DNA of 64,000 bases, from assembly GCA_012729555.1 (NCBI GenBank), contig JAAYCX010000090.1, forward strand, positions 1 through 64,000. The letters run 5' to 3'. Of the stretch, positions 57,780 through 64,000 are shown one piece after another; the stretch's first letter is position 1, and every line of letters starts with the position of its first letter. A program made the translations under genes and the position numbers. Below the pieces are notes generated by a model. That model had not been told where the DNA came from, did not search any database, and saw nothing but the letters and a program-made list of their open reading frames with translations. This DNA comes from Acidobacteriota bacterium (lineage in GTDB: Bacteria; Acidobacteriota; UBA6911).

Positions 57780-59981
57780 ATGGTCTACGTTCCTTCCGCA
57801 CTGGACGCGTCGCTGCCGGACGGGGAGCTGACGGAAAAGATCGGCGCCGGGCTCTCGGAGGCCGACGCCGGCCGCATCCTGCGCGCGCTCGAATTCGTCG
57901 GCCCCCTCTACGGCCGCCGGCGCCTCGGCACCGGCGAGGAGATCGTCCGCCATGTCCACGGCATGGCGCTGATCGCGGCCGCTCTGCGCCTGGACGCGGA
58001 CTCACGCCTGGCCGCGCTCCTGTTCGCCGCGCATCACCTCGAGGCCGGCAAGTCGATCGCGGAGCTTTTCGGCGAGGACGCCGCCCGGCTGGTCGCGGGG
58101 CTCCACCGGCTGAACGGCCTGCGCCTGCTCGCGCCCACCCCCGCTTCGGGGGTGCGCGACCTGCGCACCCAGCCGGAGGTCCTGCGCAAGATGCTGCTCG
58201 CCATGAGCGAGGACGTGCGCGTCGTCCTCCTGCGGCTGGCGAGCCGGACCCAGACCCTGCGCTTCTACGCCGAGAACCCCGGACCGGACCGGGAGGAAAC
58301 CGCCCGGGAATCGATGGACCTGTACGCGCCGCTGGCCAACCGGCTCGGGGTGTGGGAACTCAAGTGGGAGATCGAGGACCTGAGTTTCCGCTTCCTCGAT
58401 CCCGAAACCTACCGCGGGATCGCCCGGCAGATCGACGAAAAGCGGTCCGAACGGGAGCGCTTCATCGCCGAAGCCATCTCCATCCTCGCGAAGGAGTGCG
58501 ATTCGGTAGGAATCCGGGCCGAGATCTACGGCCGGCCGAAGCACATCTACAGCATCTGGAAAAAAATGCGGGCCAAGCAGATCCCCCTGGAGGAGGTCTA
58601 CGATCTGCGGGCGCTGCGCGTCATCGTCCGGCAGGTGCATGAATGCTACACCGTCCTCGGCATCGTGCACCGGATCTGGGTCCCGATGACGCGGGAGTTC
58701 GACGACTACATCAGCAGGCCGAAGGAGAACGGCTACCAGTCGATCCACACCGCCGTGACCGCCGCCGACCGGCGCCCCCTGGAGGTGCAGATCCGCACCC
58801 GGGAGATGCACGAGCACGCCGAACTGGGGGTGGCCGCCCACTGGCGCTACAAGGAGGGGACCGCGGCGGCGAAGAAAAGCGACGCCTACCACGACAAGGT
58901 CTCGCTCCTGCGCGAGCTCCTCTCCTGGAGGGACGAGGTGGCCGACGCCTCCAGCTGGGTGGAACAATTCCGGCGGGCGGCGCTGGACGACACGATCTAC
59001 GTGATGACGCCCCAGGGGCGCATCATCGACCTCCCCCGGGGCGCCACCCCCCTCGATTTCGCCTACCGGGTCCATACCGAGATCGGACACCGCTGCCGGG
59101 GGGCCAAGGCCGACGGGGTCCTGGTCGCGCTGAACCGGCCCCTCGAGTCGGGCCAGACGGTCGAAATCGTCACCGCCAAACAGGGGGGGCCGTCGCGCGA
59201 CTGGCTCAACCCCCAGCTCGGCTACCTCCGGACCCCGCGGGCCCGCCAGAAGGTCAAGCAGTACTTCACCGCGCTCGACGAGTCGCAGACCGTGGCGGAG
59301 GGGCGCGTCTTCGTGCAGCGCGAACTGCAGCGCGAGGGGGCGACGCAGGCCAATATCGAGGCCCTGGCCGAGCGGATGGGCTACCCGGGGGCCGAGGCGA
59401 TGTTCCTCGCGGCCGGCCGCGGGGAGCTCGGCCCGCGTGCCCTGCAGCAGGCGCTGCGCCCGGCGGAGGCGCCTCCGGAGCCCGCCCCGGAGTTCGTGCC
59501 GCGCAAGAGCCGGGCGGGGGGGAAGGGCGACGGCATCCTCGTAGTCGGCGTCGACAAGCTGCTGACGCAGCTGGGGCGCTGCTGCAAGCCCGCGCCCCCC
59601 GACCCGATCAAGGGCTACGTCACCCGCGGCAAGGGGATTTCGATCCACCGCGCCCGCTGCGCCAACTTCGCGGGGATGGCCCGGCTGAACCCGGAGCGGG
59701 TGATCGAGGCGGCCTGGGGGGAGACCCCTCCGCAGGGCCCGCGGGCCCCCTCCTATCCCGTCGATGTCTCGGTGCAGTGCGAGGACCGGACGGGGCTGCT
59801 ACGGGACATCACCGAGGTCCTGACCCGGGAATCGATCAACGTCACCGCCGTCCACACCGCCGCGCGGCAGCCGAACGTCCGGCTTCACTTCACCCTGGAG
59901 GTGCGCGACGTGGCGCACCTCGAGCACGCGCTCAAGCTCATGGGCGGAATCCCCTCGGTCGTCGGCGCCCGCAGGATCTGA
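57780..59981 (+). CDS. relA: RelA-type (p)ppGpp synthetase
   Basis: 733 residues with the full long-RSH architecture: degenerate HD domain (about 35-170), synthetase (about 220-340), TGS (near 395-455) and C-terminal ACT (about 660-733). In the HD region LLFAAHHLEAGKSIAELF replaces the HD-containing hydrolase motif, so hydrolysis is probably lost. The synthetase shows GRPKHIYSIWKKM and the loop EFDDYISRPKENGYQSIHT; EFDD is the RelA-type version (SpoT/Rel have RxKD). A CC-containing LGRCCKPAPPDPIKGYV precedes the ACT domain. It makes (p)ppGpp on starved ribosomes. The Rel/SpoT hydrolase must lie elsewhere. Confidence 0.92.
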   Translation: MVYVPSALDASLPDGELTEKIGAGLSEADAGRILRALEFVGPLYGRRRLGTGEEIVRHVHGMALIAAALRLDADSRLAALLFAAHHLEAGKSIAELFGEDAARLVAGLHRLNGLRLLAPTPASGVRDLRTQPEVLRKMLLAMSEDVRVVLLRLASRTQTLRFYAENPGPDREETARESMDLYAPLANRLGVWELKWEIEDLSFRFLDPETYRGIARQIDEKRSERERFIAEAISILAKECDSVGIRAEIYGRPKHIYSIWKKMRAKQIPLEEVYDLRALRVIVRQVHECYTVLGIVHRIWVPMTREFDDYISRPKENGYQSIHTAVTAADRRPLEVQIRTREMHEHAELGVAAHWRYKEGTAAAKKSDAYHDKVSLLRELLSWRDEVADASSWVEQFRRAALDDTIYVMTPQGRIIDLPRGATPLDFAYRVHTEIGHRCRGAKADGVLVALNRPLESGQTVEIVTAKQGGPSRDWLNPQLGYLRTPRARQKVKQYFTALDESQTVAEGRVFVQRELQREGATQANIEALAERMGYPGAEAMFLAAGRGELGPRALQQALRPAEAPPEPAPEFVPRKSRAGGKGDGILVVGVDKLLTQLGRCCKPAPPDPIKGYVTRGKGISIHRARCANFAGMARLNPERVIEAAWGETPPQGPRAPSYPVDVSVQCEDRTGLLRDITEVLTRESINVTAVHTAARQPNVRLHFTLEVRDVAHLEHALKLMGGIPSVVGARRI

Positions 59982-59988
59982 GCGCCGG

Positions 59989-61344
59989 CTATCGGGCGAC
60001 GGCGATCTCCTCCGTGACCCGCCCGTCCGGCAGCGCCCGGAAGAGTCTCCCCTCCGCGCTCCAGAAGAGGATCCGCTCCCCTCCCCAGTGCCAGGAGACG
60101 ACCTCGTCGCGGGGCGCGAGTACGAGCTGGTCCCGCTTCCCGTCGGTCTGCATGCGGCGCAGTTCGCGCCCCCGGGTGTAGTAGATCCACCCGCCGGCCG
60201 CCCACTGGATCGAGTCTCCCGAAACCAGCTTCACCCTGGAGATCAGGCCGTCCGGGAGCGGGCCTCCCGTCCCGTATTCCTCCCTGTCGAGCGCCAGGAC
60301 CCTGAACCAGCCTTCCGAGGGGGAATGGTCGATTCCGGGCAGAATGGCCACATCCCCATGGTCCCCGTAGCTGCAGTAATAGGCGACGTCGTCCCGGTCC
60401 TGGTCGAGGATGACGGGGGACGTATTGACATTGACCGAGAGGTGGCTGTTGACCTTCTTGGATTTGAGGCTGTAGGAAAACACCCCCCCGGCCCCCCGGG
60501 GCTGGACGATGTCCTCCCAGTGGCGGTTGTAGAAGATGTGAAAATCGTTCACCGCCATCGAATGAACCGGACGCCCGTCGAAGACCTTCTGCGCGGCTTC
60601 GCCCGGCTTGTGCGTCCGCAGGGAGAACACCTCCCCCCTTTCGTTCAGGTAATAGGCCCACCCGTGCCGGTTGACGCGCAGGCAGGTGATCGAGTCCCTG
60701 TCGTTGAGGCACGTGCGCTCCTCCCCGTCGATGGTCATGGTGTAGAGGCCGTACCCGGTCTCACGGTTGCCGTTGTAATAGTAGATCCGCCGCCCCGCGA
60801 CGTTGAGGTGGCAGGGCTCGTCGTCGGAAAGGCGCCCGAGCCGGGAGCCGTCGGTCCGCACCCGGTAGAGCTTTCCCCCGTCGGCCGGGTGGGCGAAATA
60901 GACCCACCCGCCCTGAACGACCAGGGTATCGGTACCGCTGACGCTCCCCCAGTGGTTCGGCTTCGAAACGGTGACCGCGCAGTCGTTCGACCTTCTCCCG
61001 TCTGCGGCGAAAGCCCGGATTCTCGCCTGCCCGAGCCCCGTGGGGCTCACCAGCCCCCTTTCGTTCACCCTGGCGGCCCGTGGATTGTCCGATTCCCAGC
61101 GCGCGGCCGTGTCCCGGGTTCCGTCCGCCCTCTGCACCGACAGCTCGACGCTGCCGCCGTGTTCGAACAGGTCCAGGTCGCGGCGGGACAGCCGCAGGTC
61201 GGCCGGACTTCGCTCCCCGACCCGCTCGCGCGCCCCCGCCTGCGCGTCGGCGGCCGCTTCCCGGTGCCCCCGCGAGCGCGGTTCCTGCCCCGACAGAAAG
61301 ACGGGTGCCGCGGCCAGCAGCACCACCAGCAGACCTTTTTTCAT
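59989..61344 (-). CDS. Secreted Big2 / DUF5050 beta-propeller protein
   Basis: 451 residues with a signal peptide (GLLVVLLAAAPVFLSGQ). Residues about 45-130 form a bacterial Ig-like (Big2) domain (LSRRDLDLFEHGGSVELSVQ, WESDNPRAARVNERGLVSPT). From about 135 a DUF5050-type repeat runs to the end: strands of the form WVYFAHPADGGKLYRVRTDG, RIYYYNGNRETGYGLYTMTI and WIYYTRGRELRRMQTDGKRD. The repeated (W/I)YY...G.LYR..TDG unit indicates a propeller. No enzyme residues are evident; probably a surface or periplasmic binding protein. It ends 8 bp from relA, convergently. Confidence 0.8.
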   Translation of the reverse strand: MKKGLLVVLLAAAPVFLSGQEPRSRGHREAAADAQAGARERVGERSPADLRLSRRDLDLFEHGGSVELSVQRADGTRDTAARWESDNPRAARVNERGLVSPTGLGQARIRAFAADGRRSNDCAVTVSKPNHWGSVSGTDTLVVQGGWVYFAHPADGGKLYRVRTDGSRLGRLSDDEPCHLNVAGRRIYYYNGNRETGYGLYTMTIDGEERTCLNDRDSITCLRVNRHGWAYYLNERGEVFSLRTHKPGEAAQKVFDGRPVHSMAVNDFHIFYNRHWEDIVQPRGAGGVFSYSLKSKKVNSHLSVNVNTSPVILDQDRDDVAYYCSYGDHGDVAILPGIDHSPSEGWFRVLALDREEYGTGGPLPDGLISRVKLVSGDSIQWAAGGWIYYTRGRELRRMQTDGKRDQLVLAPRDEVVSWHWGGERILFWSAEGRLFRALPDGRVTEEIAVAR

Positions 61345-61482
61345 GACCCGGCCCTTTCCCTTTATATGTTAAGTTTTAAATGGCTTTACACCCATAGCCT
61401 TATCGGCGGGGAGCGGCGCTCCCGTTACGCCGGATGCAGGGAGCCGAAGCAGACCCTGAACCTGAAACGAGGAGACACGACA

Positions 61483-62046
61483 ATGGCTGAAAAAAAGACC
61501 ACGGGAACGAACAAGGGATGGGCGGTCCTGGCCCTGATGGCGGCCGTGCTGCTGCTGGTTGCGGCGGCGCCCGCCCGGGACGGAGGGGTGACGGCGGCCA
61601 CCCTGCTCGACCGGATCCTGATCGAGGACCTGGTCACGGGGTACTACGTCGACCTGACCTCGGGGAGCGGCCACGACCTGTCGGAATACTTCACCGAGGA
61701 CGCCGTCCTGGACGTTAACGGCACGGTCTCGGAAGGGCGCGCGGCGATCGAGAAGATGTACTCCGGCCTCGACGCGGGGGAGGCCAACCTGGGGGGGAAG
61801 ATGCACATGCTGCTCAGCAACCCCGTCATCCGCGTCGAGGGCAGCACCGCCAGGGCGTGGTTCGTCTGGACCGGCGTCATGAACGACAACATCCGCATGT
61901 CCCCGCGGCTGCTCGAACAGGGGCGGGAGTACGACGAACTGGTCAAGATCGACGGCCGCTGGTACATCAAGAAGCGCTACATCACCGCCGACAGCGGTCT
62001 CCCGGCGCTCTGGGACAAGACCTACAAGCCCCGGGATTTCCGGTAG
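61483..62046 (+). CDS. Exported SnoaL/NTF2-like protein
   Basis: 187 residues with an N-terminal hydrophobic segment (KGWAVLALMAAVLLLVAAA), either signal or anchor. The NTF2-like cone follows: LLDRILIEDLVTGYYVDLTS, DLSEYFTEDAVLDVNGTVSE, GRAAIEKMYSGLDAGEANLG, then SNPVIRVEGSTARAWFVWTG and EYDELVKIDGRWYIKKRYIT. It belongs to the nuclear-transport-factor-2/SnoaL group, which includes enzymes and binding proteins; the polar cavity residues cannot be judged here. AGGAGA precedes ATG 61483. It stands between a convergent glycyl radical enzyme gene and a divergent secreted protein. Confidence 0.85.
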   Translation: MAEKKTTGTNKGWAVLALMAAVLLLVAAAPARDGGVTAATLLDRILIEDLVTGYYVDLTSGSGHDLSEYFTEDAVLDVNGTVSEGRAAIEKMYSGLDAGEANLGGKMHMLLSNPVIRVEGSTARAWFVWTGVMNDNIRMSPRLLEQGREYDELVKIDGRWYIKKRYITADSGLPALWDKTYKPRDFR

Positions 62047-62073
62047 GCCGCGTCTTTCAGGCCCCCGGGCGGC

Positions 62074-64000
62074 TTACAGGCTGTGTTCGCTCCGGTTGAT
62101 GACGTCGTCCTGGATGTCGGGGGACAGCTGGGTGAAATAGGCGCTGAACCCCCCGATCCTGACGATCAGGTCCGGGTATTTTTCGGGATGCGCCTTGGCG
62201 TCCCGGAGCGCGTCCGTGTCCACCATGTTGTACTGGATGTGCGATCCCCCCTCCGCCATGAAGGCGTTGGTATAGGCCGCCAGCTTCTCCACGCTCTCCC
62301 GGCTGCGCAGCATCGAGGCGGTGAATTTCTGGTTCAGCACCGAGGCGTAGGACTCCTTGAACCCGGCCGTGAGCGCGGAACGGAGCACGGCGGTCGGTCC
62401 TTTCCGGTCGGCCCCCCGCATCGGGGAAATGGAGCCGTCGTTGAGCGGCTCCAGCGCCTTGCGGCCGTTGGGGAGGGCGCCCACGCCGCGCCCGCCGAAG
62501 TAGTGCCACGCGAGCCCTTCCCGCGCGACCATGTAGGGGCGGAAGGGGGCGTTGTCGTAGGCGCGGATGATGCGGTAGGAGTCCTCGCTGAGGCGCCGTG
62601 CCAGCAGGTCCACCTCCTCGATGTCGTTGCCGAACTTGGGGGCGGCCAGGCAGAGGCGCCGGATCTCCCCCCCCCGCTCCCCCTCGAAGTCGCCGTCGAG
62701 GGCATCGAGCAGTTCCGCCATGGTGAGGGTCCGGCGGTCGAATACCAGCGTCTTCACCGCCATCAACGAATCGGCCACGTCGATGATGGCGCGGTCGCTG
62801 ATCCCGAACATGCTCGTGGCGGGGTCGGGGATCAGCAGGTCCTGGCCCAGGTCCATGCAGCTCTGCACCCCCACCGCCGAGAGAAACGGCATCCGGACGT
62901 GCTTCGGCTGCTCCTTCCGGGCGATGGCGGCCAGCCAGAAGATGCGGTGGGTGATGAACTCGTGCTGCCGGAGCAGGGCGCCGTACAGCTCCTCGAAGCT
63001 CGCGAAACCGCGCGGGTCCCCTGTCCGGATCCCGGTGCGGCGGCCGTTGCAGTCCAGGCCGTCGTGCAGGACGAGGTGGAGCATGGCGGCCAGGTTGCAG
63101 GCGGCCACCCCCTCGGCCCCGTAGTGCTCGGCCCTCGAGGGGAGGCAGGGGTAGACGCAGCCCAGGCCGCACCACTGCGCCGCCTCCTCGAGCGGGATCC
63201 CGTCCTCGACGAAGCGCGCCACGACCACCTCGTCGTTTTCGAACAGGGGGATCCCCCCCTTGGTGGCCATATTCGTCCGGATCGCCTTGTCCATGATCCA
63301 GTCGGGGGTGCTGCGGTTCCAGCGCAGCCCCAGGGTCGGGGAGGAGAGCCCGAGCAGCCCGACGACGTGCAGGAAGAGGTAGCTCAGCTCGTTCGAGCAG
63401 TCGCGCCCCCCGGCGTCCACCCCGCCGACCATGGCGTTGTTGATCCCGAAATTGATCTGGTGGGACTCCATGGAGCTCTCGGAGGAGACGAAGGTCTGAG
63501 TCCCCCAGCGCCCGATGAGCTCGGCGAGCAGGTCGGACGCCTTTTCCAGCGAGGTGGCCCCGCTCCTGACGTCGCGGATGAAGAAGGGGTAGAGGTACTG
63601 GTCGGCGCGCCCCCACTGGGGGTTGTTGTGCATCGGGTGCTCGTAGTTCTTGCACACCCCGACGATGGCCATCGACTGCAGGGCCTCGTGGAAAGTCCGC
63701 GCCGGGTGTTCGGGCACGTGTTCGCACGCCTCCGCCATCCGGAGCAGCTCCTCCCGGCGCCCCGGGCGCGTCTCGGTCTCGGCCATCTCCCTGGCCAGGG
63801 CGGCGTACCGGTGCGCATGCCGGATCGCCCCCTCGCAGGCGATCACGGCCGCCTGCCAGAAGTAGAGCCGGTCGATGTCGCTCTCCCGGTTCGCCAGGAA
63901 GGCGTCGATGTGCCCGCGGGCTTCCCGGATGATGCCCCCGAGCCCCTCGCGGAGGATCTTGTCCCACATCAGCACGGACGTGGTCTGCCCGAATATCCCG
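62074..64000 (-). CDS. Glycyl radical enzyme, 3' part (5' end outside window)
   Basis: About 641 C-terminal codons are in the window and the frame stays open to the edge, so roughly 150 N-terminal residues are missing (family length about 790-850). Glycyl radical loop at the end: RIGGFSAYFTQLSPDIQDDV with INRSEH. Catalytic Cys region: WCGLGCVYPCLPSR, with Tyr two residues after the Cys instead of the Glu of dehydratases or the Ser of pyruvate formate-lyase. Other stretches: NYEHPMHNNPQWGRADQYLY, NAFMAEGGSHIQYNMVDTDA. These oxygen-sensitive enzymes use a Cys thiyl radical for C-C, C-O or C-N cleavage. The activase is not in the window. The reaction cannot be assigned. Confidence 0.9.
   Translation of the reverse strand, partial: GIFGQTTSVLMWDKILREGLGGIIREARGHIDAFLANRESDIDRLYFWQAAVIACEGAIRHAHRYAALAREMAETETRPGRREELLRMAEACEHVPEHPARTFHEALQSMAIVGVCKNYEHPMHNNPQWGRADQYLYPFFIRDVRSGATSLEKASDLLAELIGRWGTQTFVSSESSMESHQINFGINNAMVGGVDAGGRDCSNELSYLFLHVVGLLGLSSPTLGLRWNRSTPDWIMDKAIRTNMATKGGIPLFENDEVVVARFVEDGIPLEEAAQWCGLGCVYPCLPSRAEHYGAEGVAACNLAAMLHLVLHDGLDCNGRRTGIRTGDPRGFASFEELYGALLRQHEFITHRIFWLAAIARKEQPKHVRMPFLSAVGVQSCMDLGQDLLIPDPATSMFGISDRAIIDVADSLMAVKTLVFDRRTLTMAELLDALDGDFEGERGGEIRRLCLAAPKFGNDIEEVDLLARRLSEDSYRIIRAYDNAPFRPYMVAREGLAWHYFGGRGVGALPNGRKALEPLNDGSISPMRGADRKGPTAVLRSALTAGFKESYASVLNQKFTASMLRSRESVEKLAAYTNAFMAEGGSHIQYNMVDTDALRDAKAHPEKYPDLIVRIGGFSAYFTQLSPDIQDDVINRSEHSL

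Noticed and set aside
1-64000. CRISPR array, rRNA operon, insertion sequence or integrase
   Set aside because: No regular direct repeats with spacers, no rRNA-like sequence and no transposase or integrase motifs were seen in any frame.

Overview
The window comes from the chromosome of a high-GC bacterium, most likely an anaerobic or facultatively anaerobic member of the Acidobacteriota. This rests on family content, not on a search: an Oar-type TonB receptor, secreted proteins with carboxypeptidase-regulatory and TPR domains, a secreted DUF5050/Big2 protein and a selenocysteine protein. Three tungsten-type aldehyde oxidoreductases, a glycyl radical enzyme, a group 3b [NiFe] hydrogenase and a c3-type cytochrome point to anaerobic, low-potential redox metabolism. 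No rRNA, tRNA, CRISPR array, prophage or insertion sequence was recognised.

Layout. 1-2704 is the 5' part of an Oar-like outer-membrane receptor (minus strand). 3136-8986 holds a conserved-looking cassette: an SGNH hydrolase/TPR protein converges on an operon for a methyltransferase, a NodU/SxtI-type carbamoyltransferase, an SxtJ-like membrane protein and a DUF5989 (SxtK-like) peptide. 9327-12426 carries three single secreted-protein genes, each followed by a hairpin. 12783-17975 is a run encoding a diaphorase module (a receiver-NuoE fusion, NuoF and HoxU-like subunits), a methyltransferase with a signal-like N-terminus and an SDR enzyme. 18047-19771 is a UGSC-family selenoprotein gene with an in-frame UGA. 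It converges on an AOR-family gene (19812-21650).

21792-34699 is a mixed region: a PEP-CTERM-like membrane protein, a CAP protein, a ferritin-like protein, a TatD nuclease, a receiver-like/MetF/MetV fusion, a secreted serpin with a coupled partner, several secreted unknowns, a tetraheme cytochrome and an OPT transporter. 34943-39419 encodes the hydrogenase (hydBGDA order) and its maturation protease, followed by a histidine kinase and response regulator with their own promoter. 41381-43965 encodes a dolichol-phosphate-mannose-synthase-like enzyme and a GT39/ArnT-like glycosyltransferase. A short promoter-to-terminator unit at 44032-44155 looks like a small RNA or a leader; an FKBP isomerase gene follows.

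44698-49106 holds two head-to-head AOR paralogues. The second lacks one cluster cysteine. Two copies of a 24-bp palindromic element in opposite orientation bracket a CPBP protease gene (49129-49758), next to a POT peptide transporter. 52641-56619 is gcvT-gcvPA-gcvPB without gcvH. relA follows at 57780-59981, and the window ends inside a glycyl radical enzyme gene (minus strand, 5' part missing).

How the genes fit together: the hydrogenase, diaphorase module, AORs, MetF/MetV protein and glycine cleavage genes all deal with low-potential electrons and one-carbon units, so the window reads as part of a fermentative or syntrophic metabolism. Two of these redox enzymes carry receiver-like domains at their N-termini, which is unusual.
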